From contig JAVLUZ010000142.1 of NCBI GenBank assembly GCA_036768485.1, forward strand, positions 11,027,456 through 11,091,455: a DNA stretch of 64,000 nt, in the 5' to 3' direction. Position numbers and translations under genes: made by a program. This DNA comes from Mermis nigrescens (taxonomy: Eukaryota; Nematoda; Enoplea; Mermithida; Mermithidae). Position 1 is the stretch's first letter, and every line of letters starts with the position of its first letter. The notes under the pieces were generated by a model. The model searched no databases. It was not told the origin of the DNA and was given only the letters and a program-made list of their open reading frames with translations. Of the stretch, positions 1-12,116 are shown one piece after another.

Positions 1-1582
1 AGTTAGTGATTAGAAGTAAAATGTATAGATTTGCAAAAGTATTTTTTGACAAATGAGCAACTACCTTTAATGATAAAATTTTTATCGACAAGATAGTAGA
101 TGAAAACGAAAGTTTCAAACATAATTCGCCAGATGCTATCAGCGAAAAAATCGTTACAATCACACAGGTGAGAACAACGATCGGTCGGAATTTTGTGCAA
201 TGTCTAAGCTTTTTGAGACAGTCCAACAATGCATGCAAATTTGATCAATATTTCTCATTGATGCAATTTATGGATGTTATTTGTATTGATGTTTATAGAT
301 GTTAGCTCATTTTTAATAACTATTTATGGCGAACAGTCGGTTCTACAATTATGATATTTTTAATCTTTTTCTTTAGCATTCATTTTTATGCTTCGATTCA
401 TGCTTCGGCTTATCTATCACTTATTTTTCCTTTAGTTTTCACGTGCAATGATCTGTCTGATTCCAGTACATAGTTTAATTCAGATGCATCTACTTTAAGT
501 GACTATTCCTAGTCATCACAAAGGTCAAAAGCGTACCGCTTTGTTTATAGGATGTAATGGCTTGCCTGCTTAAAACATAAAGTTATTTTTACGAGTAACC
601 AGCTTTCAAATGCAGAATTGCTTGCACTCAGGGCTATAAACGATACGTGCTTCCTTTTGTTCTTCATGTAATAAATTATTGAAACCCTGCTTGGGCTATT
701 AATAGGCTCGTCTGAAAAATGATAGTAGATCCACTGGAAAAATATTCACTATATCGATAGATCCACTGGAAGAATAATTGAACTCACTTCGGTTCCGTCG
801 AAAAATCTTGCATACCCCATTTATCGGTTGAGCTCACTTCGAATGTTTGCTCATTGAGGATTCAAGCAGAATACCTACTTTATGCTTGATCAGAAATAAT
901 TTTATTAAAAACGCTTCTTTTCTTTCTTGTTAAAAGCAAATCATACGCTGTAGTGATCAAATCGTTAGACCTCTATCGTTTAATCCCAAGTCACAATTAT
1001 TAAGATAAACATGTAGGCTGATGATGATGCATGTACAATACAGAATTGCCCAAAAAAGGGCTATTACTCCGTAATACGAGTACATGTTAAACATCATAAC
1101 TTGGGCTCAAATGAACATACAATGTTAAAACTTGCTGCGTTAAATAGATAGAAGCGTCTCGTTTTTAAAATCGTGTTAAAAACTTTAGCCAGCTGCCAGC
1201 GGTGTGTGCACTAAAGCAGTTTCTTTACGCACTATCCTAATCCGGTTGCTAGGAGCAAGACATTTTCATCTATTTAATGCATTAACTTTAGAATTTCTTT
1301 ATTCGTATTGAATGTATGAAGATTAGGGTCTATTTGGGCCATCCTGTATGATAAAAACTTCACAATTTCTTCAACACCCGATATCGCTTTGAAAGTTTTT
1401 AAGGCAGCAATTTTAAAATTTTACAAAGGTACCTATTGTATGTATTGTGTTTGCCTAAATTAAGTTGAAATCCGATTGCCTACAAAGTGTACATCGCATC
1501 GTTAATTTGCAAGTTACTGATTTGAATGACGTTAATATAGGAGGTCTACCGATAAAGTAAGTCTAAAATGAGATTTTTTGGT
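1..1582. other. No gene recognised
   Basis: AT-rich DNA with a few short inverted segments (ATAGATCCACTGGAAAAATA repeated near 725 and 758). The 65-codon minus frame at 3-200 shows no protein character. Confidence 0.6.
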
Positions 1583-1590
1583 GGATCTAT

Positions 1591-2865
1591 CAGAGGCGTA
1601 GCCAGGATTTTGGTTCAGGGGGGAGCATGCACAAAATTTTTTAAGACTTCTTTAGCATCAAATGCCAGCAACGTTATGTAGAGGAAAACTGAAAATTTTT
1701 TGACCTTTGGTAGTGTACGTGGCATAGCTGATTCACGAGTTTATGACGATCAAAAATACAAAAAGTGTAAAGCGGCGCGAAGCGCCGAAAATGTTTGAAA
1801 TTTTTACCGTTTTATGTAGAACTGACGGCCTTTTAATTGACAAACAGTTCGAAAATCATACATAAGTGGCGCAATGTTTCAACATTTTGTAACTCTGTGA
1901 ATATTAATAGTCCGACAGAGCAGAAAATTATTAAATTTTTACAAAAGCATTTTGACAGTTCAAGCTTCTAACAAGAAAACTGCGGATTACTGGCTTAACA
2001 TGACGATATTTTGACCGATTCAGGCTTTCAAACGCAACGCAATGCTGGAGTTTTACAAAAAGAAAGGACAAGAACCGGCGGCGCTGTACGCCGAAAACTT
2101 TTGACGTTTTGTTCTCTAAATTTAATTTATACCGCTTGAATCATATAGAACAGGCAAACTAATTCCGTTGCGAAGCGCTGGAAATTTTAGAAATTCCTGA
2201 CCTTTTTACTTGTTTGTCCTTCTTGAAATCTCGTTGTACATGCATATGCAGGGAGGGGTCTGGGGTGGTACGCTTGAGCGCATACTTCAGAGCTGAAATG
2301 CGTTTTCGACATCTGCTGAGTATATAGCGTAGCAACGGATCGCTGCCAATAGGATTAAACAGACGTATCCAATGAAACTTTTGTTCATTCCGTTTACAGG
2401 CTCATTTGTGGCCTTCTTATTAATAAGTTGTTAGTTCAGAAAACAGGAATTGCGCAAAAACACAAGAAAATTTGGCCACTCCTTCCATTTAAAACAGGAT
2501 TATGTATTCTTGTAAAGAAAGACAAGCAACGCAGAGAATAGACAAACTATAATACGCAATCATTTTCGCACTTTTACTATTTTGCTCAACAAGCATGCGC
2601 ACTTTCATTCAACTAACAAAGTGTGCATTAAATCACTGAAGAAATATGAAGTGCTAGATTATTTTGGCTGATTCAAGCTTTTAAACTCATTAGATTTATA
2701 TAACAATAAATAATAATGATTCGGCGCGAAGCGCTGGAAAATTTTGACGTTTTAGCGTTTTTTAAGTAATTTTCTAGACACAATTATTGCACTAGAAAAA
2801 TCAACAAAATTTCTGGAAAAATTGGGGGCATGTGTCCCCAATGCCTCCCCTTGGCTACGTGTATG
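1591..2865. mobile_element. hAT-type element, 1.3 kb
   Basis: Starts CAGAGGCGTAGCCAGG and ends with CCTTGGCTACGTGTATG; perfect 8-bp duplication GGATCTAT at 1583-1590 and 2866-2873. Four copies of the GGCGC-GAA-GCGCC type core lie inside (1774, about 2090, 2170, 2722). No transposase frame survives. Confidence 0.9.
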
Positions 2866-2982
2866 GGATCTATAAATACAGTGGGCCATCGATATCTTGT
2901 CGGTGAGATCATAACAATTTTCTCTAATTTTACTTTCTTATAGCAATATTTTTCAGAGTTAAGTGAATGAGCCTGTGCGTCT

Positions 2983-3147
2983 ACAGTCTGTTTCACATAA
3001 GTTTGTGCATAAATTTTGAGAATTTTTTGAAGTAAGCCGACGGATCACAATAATTATATATCAAATTAATGCTATAATTGCAAACTGTCGGCTTATTGAA
3101 GGACATACTTTTGAAATATATGCCCAAACTTGTGTGAAACAGAATAG
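2983..3147. mobile_element. Short TIR element (TACAGTCTGTTTCA), third copy
   Basis: Inverted ends ACAGTCTGTTTCACATAAGT and CTTGTGTGAAACAGAATA, with long internal complementarity (GCCGACGG...CTGTCGGC). Confidence 0.78.
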
Positions 3148-3220
3148 GTTCTAGGTGACGATACAATAGACCAAACCATTAGCGCATATTCTTAGTGGTA
3201 AGCTGGCTAACAGTCACGAC

Positions 3221-3464
3221 CATAGGTGGGCAGCATCAAAATTCTGGGGGGGAGTGAAAAAATTTTCAAAGGTCAAAAAATGGTCTCAAAAGTGGTCGTA
3301 TGGCAAAAAACACCATTTTTCGACGTTTCTCATCGAGCACTATCCAATGGCATCAAAAAATCGCTAAAAAAGCAAAAAAATTTCAAAATTTGAATTCTGG
3401 GGGTATTTTGATTTCTGGGGGGGGTATTTCAACTTCGGGGGTGCAAACCCCACGCCCACGTGTG
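3221..3464. mobile_element. hAT-type MITE, family B (CATAGGTGGGC)
   Basis: TIR CATAGGTGGGC / GCCCACGTGTG with perfect 8-bp duplication GTCACGAC (3213-3220, 3465-3472). The body has G runs and blocks of the type ATGGTCTCAAAAGTGGT and GAGCACTATCCA, shared by all family-B copies. Confidence 0.9.
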
Positions 3465-3472
3465 GTCACGAC

Positions 3473-4927
3473 ACGATAACTATCCATCAATTTAATTTAC
3501 ATAAAACTGTCGAGGGCACTTTCGCTTAAGGACGCATCCAAGTAGGAGGCTGCCGCCACCCCATCTCCTCCCCTACTGACCCAACATGAATGGTTAAGCG
3601 AAGAATAAAACACATTTTTCGAATGCTATTGATTATTTGCCTTATGTAATTGTTCAAACTTTTCCGGTACATGTTAGGTTTTTGAGCTACAAGAATTTAA
3701 AAAAAGATTCACGTCGAAATAGTACAAGAAATTTCAGGTTACTGCCTGTGAAGCGCTCTTGTTTTTTGCACGCTTCTAGGATAAATTTTTTATCTATGTT
3801 CACTTTAGGCCGGAACAGGAGGAAAGTTTTTGTACAGAACAAAGATTCTGTAGCTCCTACATTGATGTGTCGAGCGCTTTCTTGGCGATTTTTGTCGACT
3901 TCTGCATTAATTTTGCGAGTTTGTCGTCTCATTTTCCACACAAAAATTTTCTTGTTAGCTAGGTGTTCATAATTCATATACATTTCTCTTAATTTTTTCA
4001 AATAAAACCGACAGAAATTGAATATTGCCAAAGTGCAGAATTCATTGCTGCAGTTTTCGAAAGGATAAATAAATTAAAATTTTTATTTAATCAAATCTTA
4101 CTTTTACTTTACACACAAGATCATATGAGAGTCGAATGAATTTTCCTCCATGATTATTTTATTCTTTGCGCAATAATTATGTTGAGTCGGATTGAAATGC
4201 CATGGATTCCAAAGTGATTCAAATCGAAAATTCACCATACCATATTGACTTTGTCGTATTTTTTGCAGTTGACACCGCAAAAATTCTAACGACAATCACT
4301 GCACAGAACAAAAACATCCCCGTAAAACGTGATGTTAAATTTTTTCGGTCGCTTAGATTACGAACATCATGCGATTCAGGGTTGCTGAATCCAGTTTTTA
4401 GAATTTTGTCTGAATTTGTGTACAAAAGTGCATAATCTCAGCGCTAAAGATCAAGTACGTTTTATTTTTTTAGTAGAAAGTATCCAGTCTAATCTTACCA
4501 TCGCAGCGTCACCGTCACCGCACGCCCATCACATATTAATTAAATAGTGACTAATCCAGGATTTGCAACTTACGCGGTTTGTCGCATTCCTTATAATCAA
4601 ACAAATTCACCGCCTACGCCCTCCGTTTTTCTATTTACTCGGAAAGTTTAAAAACACTGAGACGCAATTAGAAAAGTTACAATTTGTTTATCAACAGAAA
4701 TTCACAAAAATAATTCATCATTGCGCTCCCTCGCTCAATGTTGCATTGCAACGTCACTAAAAACCTGCTGGCCTAACTCGTCAATCAAATTTTTCGTCCT
4801 TTAAATACCCGTTAACAATAGTCCGTCCACGAATTTCACGTATTGCATAACCTATCTATCGTAATTTAAGAAGCCCGGACTCGAGGAAACGTTTCGCTTG
4901 CAAAGATAGGCCATTGAGTAGCACATT
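3473..4927. other. Upstream of the cystatin-like gene; no secure gene
   Basis: Open frames at 3637-4031 (both strands) and 4104-4435 lack recognisable motifs. The minus frame at 4031-3687 is lysine-rich and could be an exon, but no splice or family evidence supports it. A TTTAAATA box at about 4800 lies 130 bp before the ATG. Confidence 0.5.
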
Positions 4928-5230
4928 ATGCATATTTTATGCCTTGGATTTCTAGCTTATTTTCTGCGTGATGCATACTGCGTTGTGCAGGAGCAACCCG
5001 TTCAACCTGTGAATATTAACACTGAGCTTTACTCTATGGAACGGCTGCATATAATGACTCAATATTTGATGGACAAAATGGACGAAAGTCAGAATTTCAG
5101 AGAAAGCGCTCCCGGTCGATTGAATCGTAAAATCGTTAAGATAACCCAGGCCACGGTACAGAAACCGAACGGCGTTATATATAATGTGACTGCTTACTTT
5201 GGAGACCGAGATTGCAGTGTGAATCAAGCG
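4928..5230 (+). CDS. Secreted cystatin-like protein, exon 1
   Basis: ATG at 4928 opens a hydrophobic signal peptide (MHILCLGFLAYFLRDAYC), a short linker, and a cystatin-like core: LNRKIVKITQATV, then NGVIYNVTAYFGDRDC, the shape of the Q-x-V-x-G region and following beta strand of cysteine-protease inhibitors. The exon ends in phase 0 at a consensus donor (GCG then GTAAGT). Cystatins inhibit papain-type cathepsins, and this one should be secreted. The classical QVVAG loop is not exact, so inhibitory activity is uncertain; it could be a cystatin-fold protein with another role. The minus-strand frame over the same bases is a shadow. Confidence 0.6.
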
Positions 5231-5493
5231 GTAAGTTTGCCTTATCAATTGCTGCATGCAGGAATATTGACATCACCCATGGGCGTTTTGAAGTTTGGGG
5301 ATTTAGACCCCTTTGGGAATTTATTTATTATATATTTATTTTCGTCGCACAAAAAAGAACACAATAAGAAAAGAAACATTAATATACAATGCAATACAAT
5401 TATAAATAAACATTCGACATGAATCATCATACAAAATCACATATTCTAAAAGCAAGAAATTATTAATTAAAGTACATTTATACGAGATTAGTG

Positions 5494-5700
5494 CTAAAGA
5501 CGAAGGTACGGCGCGCAGGCTAAATAAATTATGCACTTAGAACACGCCCCTAGCAAATACCCCGTTAAATCAACTTTTTTCAATTTTTCACGGAGGGAAG
5601 CAACACTATGAGATCTTACAACAGCTTCAGGGAGGGAATTCCATACGTGAATCCACCTATTGGACAAATCATACCCACGAACATCAAGCCGAAAAGCAGT
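5494..5700 (-). pseudogene. LINE reverse transcriptase C-terminal fragment
   Basis: The frame reads LSNRWIHVWNSLPEAVVRSH then SVASLREKLKK. The N-x-W-N-x-L-P-x-x-V-V motif marks the C-terminus of CR1/jockey-like non-LTR polymerases. It runs to a stop at 5494. It lies antisense within intron 1 of the cystatin-like gene. Confidence 0.8.
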
Positions 5701-5791
5701 TTGATATTAGTTTCAGATTTTAAAGCAGTTTTCATGACGTTATTCATATGTTTCATCGATTGATCTTGTAATTCAAATTGGTCTAAATTTT

Positions 5792-5960
5792 CAGGCACGT
5801 AGCTGTGAGGGATTGGGGGGTCCGGAGTCCGACCGGACCCCCAAAATTAGAAAAAAACGGAAAAATATTACTTTTTACACGTTATTTTGTGCTATTTTTG
5901 GCTTAGACCCCCAAAATTAGTGTTGGTCCCCCCAAAATAGGAGGGCCAGCTACGTGCCTG
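5792..5960. mobile_element. Short TIR element (CAGGCACGTAGCT)
   Basis: Ends CAGGCACGTAGCT and AGCTACGTGCCTG with AATTTT on both sides; internal C-runs and ACCCCCAAAATTAG. A second copy in the opposite orientation lies at 44776-44927. Confidence 0.85.
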
Positions 5961-6389
5961 AATTTTATATGTGCTAAGATTTATTGTTGAACTTATTTAT
6001 GAGCTGATTTACATACCTAACCAATTAAATTCTGAATAGTGTCATCGCTTTGAATGTTAGCCACTTTCACAACAATATTCTTGCTAAACCTATATTTTTT
6101 ATATATTTATTACAATGAGCTAAATCTTCACACATCTACATATGCATCATGACCTTTCACAGCGGAACAGGCAATAATTTTATGGCGTGTTTGAAATTGC
6201 CATAAAAATGATTATTTCTGTGATTGCAGTGCAAATTGCACACAGTGTAACAATAAGGAAATGATGGTACATTTGAGCTTGAAAAATAACAAAAATGGAC
6301 CAATAACTTTGCCAATGTTTCTTGTAGCAAATGTTCTCGTGGTAATGACACTTCAAATAAGTGTTTATTCTATCTTGGACCGAACACAG

Positions 6390-6444
6390 ATAAATGACCT
6401 TGAATATGAAATTATTAGCGATAAAGGAGATGAAAAAATCGATT
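6390..6444 (+). CDS. Possible middle exon of the cystatin-like gene
   Basis: 55 nt between acceptor GAACACAG and donor GTAAGC, phase 0 to 1, which fits exon 1 and the last exon. It encodes INDLEYEIISDKGDEKID. This is a model based on phase; a longer open frame runs through the region. Confidence 0.3.
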
Positions 6445-6550
6445 GTAAGCTCTATAGCTTACTAGGGTGCTTTTTTGAGCAACAAATACATTTTTGATTT
6501 TTGTTTCAAAGAATTAGGTGCTGATTGTGTCGATTAAACTGAGGCTAAAG

Positions 6551-6714
6551 TAATTTTTAAGGGCTATGGTTCTTGTGGTCCATGTGGCATAAAGAAAAGT
6601 GGACAGTTTTATTTATGTTGGATCGAAATTTGGCAAAGACCATGGGAAAATTACATTGGTGAAACTGCACACGATTGTCGAACAGTCGACAGAAGGGATG
6701 TCCCTAAAGTCTGA
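6551..6714 (+). CDS. Cystatin-like protein, last exon
   Basis: The frame encodes CGPCGIKKSGQFYLC then WIEIWQRPWENYIGETAHDC and stops with TGA at 6712-6714. The CWIEIWQRPW stretch is the C-terminal hairpin of cystatins (C-x-V-x-V-W-x-x-P-W), whose Trp contacts the target protease. A TAA closes the frame just before 6541, so the exon must start between about 6541 and 6560. The poor AAAG acceptor at 6550 gives phase 1. Intron 1 holds a LINE remnant and a MITE. Confidence 0.58.
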
Positions 6715-7691
6715 TTTGTATGCATAATCAAAAAATTAAACCACGTGCTTTGTCATGCGGGATTTACTTCGTGCATGCTGTACGCATATTTATGAAACTC
6801 AAGTGTTTATATGTGTTGTAATATGAGGCTTCAAAGGCCAAAGATTGCCCATTACCGCGACAAAAAATGAGCAAATTTAATCTAAAAGTTAAATGAGGGA
6901 GTGCCCAAAGCAATTTGATCTATTTATTTGATCGAGTGTCCTTTCATATCAATTAAGGATTCTCGGAGACGACAAAATTCTGTAACTCTTATTACTTTCA
7001 ATCTTGATTTACTATTATATTTTAATCTAAGAGAATCTCGTTCTTTTGGAAAGTCGGTAATCCCGAATTTTCGACCTGAACGTTCTATAGATTGGTACCT
7101 TCCAGAAAATTATGAATTTTGATTAAATGCTGAAAAGTGATTTAGCTGAGTAAACAATGAATGACATTCAGAAATGTTATTCGGCCGGTAAACAAAAAAC
7201 AGATAAATCTGGCCGAACCCTAAAGGACAGCCCTTCAATATCGTATATTACCTTTCCAGTGCAACTTGACGATTTTACAGCTTTTAAACTTCATCTGTAA
7301 ATCGTGTTTTACAGGAGCTCTCAAAAATGCCATTAGGCGTGTATTCATGAAACTTTCGAACTATTCATTAAAAAATGAATCCTTTGATAAGTCATCTAAT
7401 TTTATTATTTTTGACAGGTCGGAAGACTTAGGCATAGACAGTCTTTCTTCTGGTCTCTGTACATTCACCGTGCTTTGTGTATAATTGTGTATGGTTAGGC
7501 GCGGGTGCTGGGCGTATGTGAAACTTTTATTAGTCTGTAGGAAAGATTTATATGATCAAATAAATGTTACGTGCTACATCGACTAGGTTTACTTATAGTA
7601 CAATTGTGCACTTATTTCAAACTGGTTTTTTCCCAACTAATTTTCTGGCAATTTTCAAATCTATCGTTTCTCTATACAATGATCAGCAGAC
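6715..7691. other. Downstream of the cystatin-like gene; no secure gene
   Basis: Frames at 6928-7122 and 7266-7484 have no motif and no good splice sites. At 7896-7915, just past the next exon, AGGTAGCGCGTTAGCGCGTACCT forms a small hairpin in two arms. Confidence 0.5.
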
Positions 7692-7880
7692 ATGACATGT
7701 CTTACTAAAACAAAGATCCAACGTATTACGCCGGAGCAAAGAGAACCGCCTGGTTTTAGCATTTATTTTGACATATTAATCAAACGCTTTCATGGCCAAA
7801 TGTACCGACTTTTAGACGATGTCTGTGATAATCAGCAAAAAAATTTTGTCGACTCCTTTATGCAGGCAATCACACTTTTG
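7692..7880 (+). CDS. Orphan exon candidate, unknown product
   Basis: 63 codons from ATG to a consensus donor (TTTTG then GTAGGT). The peptide is well composed (TPEQREPPGFSIYFDILIKR, LLDDVCDNQQKNFVDSFMQA), unlike the lysine/phenylalanine-rich shadows around it. I recognise no family and find no partner exon in the repeat-rich DNA downstream. It could be the first coding exon of a small plus-strand gene. Confidence 0.35.
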
Positions 7881-8019
7881 GTAGGTAATCATAGGTAGCG
7901 CGTTAGCGCGTACCTATAATATACTTGGGTACCCCCAACACCTGGGCACTCCCCCTACAGCTATAACGGGACACTTCTGGAAGGTGCGGTTTTTTTTAAA
8001 GAAAGATAATAAAAAAATT

Positions 8020-10290
8020 CGCTGCCCGTGTTTTTTTGTTTTTCTTGAAACTCAAAATTGACTGTGTAAAGAAGGTGTAAAGTTTTTGTGTAACGTTATA
8101 ACATAGGACAAGTTTTGGGACCTTTTTACTGCGGCATGTGGACAACTGAGTATTGATGACTCGAAGGATTGAACAGAATAGGATAATAGAGGGATGAATT
8201 CTACAGATGACACTTTTTTTGTTTTTTGAAATTCGCATTATTTATCGAACGGCAGTGTAAAGAGTGCGAAAATCTGGGGGTGAAAAAGCACTTTTTGGTC
8301 GAGTTTTCAACCTTCCTATGTCCGATACTAACTCCGGTTATGAGGTTTTTAAAATGTTTTCTGACAGAAATGTAGAGCGGATCAAGGGCTACATTCTGCA
8401 TATAAGCAAAGTCTTGTATGCTCTATGGTGAGTTAGATCCTGGGGTTTAAAGTTTACACTCTAGTGGATGGTGTAAAAAAACGGATTTTAACTAAGATTT
8501 CTCTGCCAAATTTTTCCGCTTATGAGTCAGTGCAAATCGAAGACAGCATTAATAAAGTGCCTCACAGGGGCTAAACATCGCAGCAAACCGCATTTAAAAA
8601 AACGCAATATTGAGTTATTTATGGGGGTGTAAAGTTCGAAATCAGAGGTAAAAAATGGGCTAAAAAACACGTTTTTTCCGAAGTTTGATTGATAAATCAT
8701 GCCAAATAATTTTTGCAACAGAATTTTGGCACACAGGAATGTACTACGATTTAAAAGCTACAAATTGTACCAAACCGAATTTCTTTAAACTCAATGGGGA
8801 GTTCGGTACGGAATTTTAAAGTTTACAGTGTTCGAAATGATGGAAAATACGTTTTTGTTGCGTTTTTTGTTCGCCACTTTCTCCGTCCAGAAGTCGGGAT
8901 AAGTCTAATAGAATAAAAATAAAGTGCTTTATATCGGGTGCATGTCAAAGCAAATTGTCTATACATTAATATTTAGCGAGTGTAAAGTCAAAAATTTGGA
9001 GTTTTAAATGCGTTTCTGTCTTGTTTTTTTCTGCCTGCTTCTCCGGTTACGAGTCAGGGACACGTTTATCAAGTCTAGAAATGGACCAGGAATCAAATTT
9101 GATATGCCAGTCTGGCGCATATGTTTACACTCTACGGTGTTGTAAAGTAGTTTACACCAATTGTTAGTTTGCCCATAGAACATTATGTAGACTTAATTTT
9201 TTCATAAATATTAATCGTAATATCGGAACAATATCAAAATTACGAATCTGACTAAAATCTTCTTTACACTAGGTGTTTACATGAAGTTTACACTACATAT
9301 ATATTTATCTTCGTTTTTGAGCATTCCTGAAACCTAATTTTTTCTTGGAGCCTAGAAGTTTTCAAAGGATCAAATGTGAGACGTCACGTAGGCGCGTTTG
9401 TTTACATCCAACAGTGATGTAAAGTAGTTTACATTCATTGTTTATATGTCCTCAGACCATTGTAGAGACATAATTTTTTCATGAATGTTGATCATAATAT
9501 CCGAGTAATTTTTTACACTGCATGTTAGCCTTTGTTCTAGAGCATTGCAAAAATCGAAATTTTTTCCTGAGATATAAAAATTTACAGGGAATGAAATATA
9601 TACGTCAATTGGGCGCGCTTGCTTACACTCAGCAGTATTGCAAAGTGGTTTAAACCTAATGTTTATTGTCTTTAAAACATTATGGAGACTCATTTTTCCA
9701 TAAATGTTGAAAGAAATATCGGAGCAATATCAAAATTACGAATCCGACTAAAATATTCTTTACGCTATGTGTTTGTGTAAAGTTTACGTTACGTGTTAAC
9801 CCTAATTCGATAGACTTGCAGAGACTTTGTAACTGAAGTCAAGAAATTTTCAAGGATTCATATGTGAGACATCAATTAAGTGAGTTTGTTTACCCTCAAA
9901 AGTAATCTAAAGTGATTTAAAAATTATGTTCAAGTGTCCTTAGATCATTGAAGAGATGTAATTTTGTCTTAAATGGGTTGCATTAAAGTTAAATCTTTCT
10001 TAGCCGTGTTTATAATATGTTTCACAAAATCTTGCACATGGAGAGCTATCGTTTAATTGATGTAAATTGCCTGCAAAAGTGGTTTAAAATGAACCAGCAA
10101 TCACACTACTGTGCACAGAAGTCGACAAAGATATACAGCTTTATTGTAATCATGTACATTAATAAGCCGTAAACTGTTAGTATTCTCTACACCTAGTAGT
10201 TGTGTAAAGTTTGCACTATTCATTTGTTGTTAATATGTAGTCTATACTACAAATTTATTTTACTACCAAATCAAAGCGTTAGTGTTCCTT
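8020..10290. repeat. Degenerate satellite rich in GTGTAAAG/TTTACAC
   Basis: Words such as GTGTAAAGT, GTTTACACTCT and AAAGTAGTTTACA recur throughout. The clearest part (about 9110-10010) has four diverged units beginning near 9121, 9400, 9623 and 9888, i.e. a period of 230-280 bp, each with an ATTAT-TAGAGAC-TAATTTT block after the TTTACA pair. No gene seen. Confidence 0.75.
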
Positions 10291-10605
10291 ACATTTGATA
10301 TTTGCGTGAAGTTTTTGAATTTTTGCCGAAAATCTTTGCCTTCTAATTTACCAACATCCCGCCTTTTCCATTTTCTTGAAGTTTAAAATCTTTTATAATT
10401 CTCTCATAATTTAATGGTAGGTTTTAACTTTAAGTTTCTCTTGGTTTACAACTCTCGCTTAGCAAGCTCATTTTTCAAAACTTTTTCATAGTGATCAGAT
10501 TAGTTGCGTTTAGTTTGGAATTGGTGGACGGTCGTTATTTTATTACTCGGCTTAAATAAACCAAGTGACTATCTTTTGATTATTTTCTTCATCGCAAATT
10601 CAAAT

Positions 10606-10663
10606 ACCCAATTTTCAATTTGAAAATTGATCCAATTTTCAATTTGAAAATTGAAAATTGGGT
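10606..10663. repeat. 58-bp A/T palindrome cluster
   Basis: Starts ACCCAATTTTCAATTTG and ends CAAATTGAAAATTGGGT-like sequence. Repeated CAATTTTCAATTTGAAAATTG units can form a near-perfect hairpin or cruciform. Confidence 0.85.
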
Positions 10664-10975
10664 GTTTTCAATTTCAAAAGTCACAACACATTGTGCTTGT
10701 GTATTGATTGAGTGAGGATTTGCAATGTGAATTCGTTGGTTAAATTTTTGTGCTTGATTATAAGTGAACTGCACATTAAGAAGAAATAACTTAATGCAGT
10801 TTTAATTTGAAGATGGATGGTGTCAATAAGGTTGTCCTGTTTAAAAAGGATAATGCTGATGTTAAGAACAATATTGTTTTCCGCGTTCTTGGACTGTTGT
10901 CATTATTGTGGCATGTTACTGATTGTGTTTACTGACTGATGTACTGAAATCACGCTAATTAAAAGTAGTGTACTA

Positions 10976-11730
10976 GCAAAGAAAAATGCTCCGATGGAAC
11001 AAAAAAGATGAATATACTTGGAATTGTGGATTATTATGGATGTAAAAGGAGGGGACTAGGAAAAATCTACCTAAAGTCGGAAAATCTGCTAAAAATCACA
11101 CTTTCTCTAAGCAACGCAAAAAATCGATGTATATTCTGCGGCCTCTAAAAAAGTGTCTTTTTTAAATAATGTTCGAAGTTTCAGATAAGAGTGTATAAAC
11201 GAAATCTATCAAGGTTACTTTTTTAAATTGCTGGCACCTGATTGATAGAAAACAAAGAGGTATTGTATTTAAAGTTGTTTTGTTTTATGAGCATTATAGC
11301 AAGCAAAGCAGGAGCCGATTGATTAGTGCACACAATCGTTTCGGGCATGCTAGTGTATCTACATTAAGTCTGTTTCAAGTCAACTTACGTGTTTCCTACT
11401 GTTTTTAACCAACCATGTCTTCAATTGTCTTCGATGTTTGCTATTTCATTCAATTGGCTTGGAAGACTGTTAGTTTACTTAATATCATTTCCCATAGCTA
11501 CTGCATAGCTAACGTGCTGCTGTTTCAATCATTGTTATGGTTGAATATTTATTTTAATCTGTTGGCCGCAGAATATACATCGATTTTTGCGTTGCTTAGA
11601 GAAAGTGTGATTTTTAGCAGATTTTCCGACTTTAGGTAGATTTTTCCTAGTCCCCTCCTTTTACATCCATAATAATCCACAATTCCAAGTATATTCATCT
11701 TTTTTGTTCCATCGGAGCATTTTTCTTTGC
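10976..11730. mobile_element. Mariner-type element with 168-bp terminal inverted repeats
   Basis: Left arm 10976-11143 and right arm 11564-11730 are inverted copies that seem to differ by a single A in a homopolymer. Both are flanked by TA (10974-10975, 11731-11732), and the arms start GCAAAGAAAAATGCTCC. The 420-bp centre has no transposase. TA target and long TIRs fit a non-autonomous Tc1/mariner-like or foldback element; arm identity suggests recent activity or gene conversion. Confidence 0.88.
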
Positions 11731-12116
11731 TATATGGAATATATTCGCTAGACAAGCGTTGACGCAAAATATGTAGGTACGTTTTATTTTTCTGTCAGTT
11801 GTTATTTGAAAAAATATGTTCCCTATCTTTTTATCAGCCGTGGGCGTCTTTCTTCTTTTATAAATAATAATCATTAGAAAACTTTTCCTTATTGGAATTA
11901 TTTATACCTCCATAACAACTGTTAACCTACATAACATTAATTAAACCTATGCACAATGCAGGTAACCTCTACTTAATGTCGGTGGTAAGTGGTAACGTTG
12001 CATTTTAACCGTCCTCATTAATGAACGACGTTGCTACGTTCAGCGAGATGTAGCACCAAAGTTCTGGTAGGTACGTAGGGGGTGTGTGTGTAGTGTGTGT
12101 GTGTGTGTGTGTATGT

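Noticed and set aside
3687..4031. 114-codon lysine-rich minus frame as a gene
   Set aside because: No start context, splice logic or recognised motif, and the overlapping plus frame is equally long.
4952..5257. Minus-strand frame opposite the cystatin-like exon
   Set aside because: A shadow; only the plus strand has a signal peptide, a cystatin pattern and a consensus donor.
8020..10290. CRISPR-like repeat array
   Set aside because: Units are long, diverged and without uniform spacers; the genome is eukaryotic.
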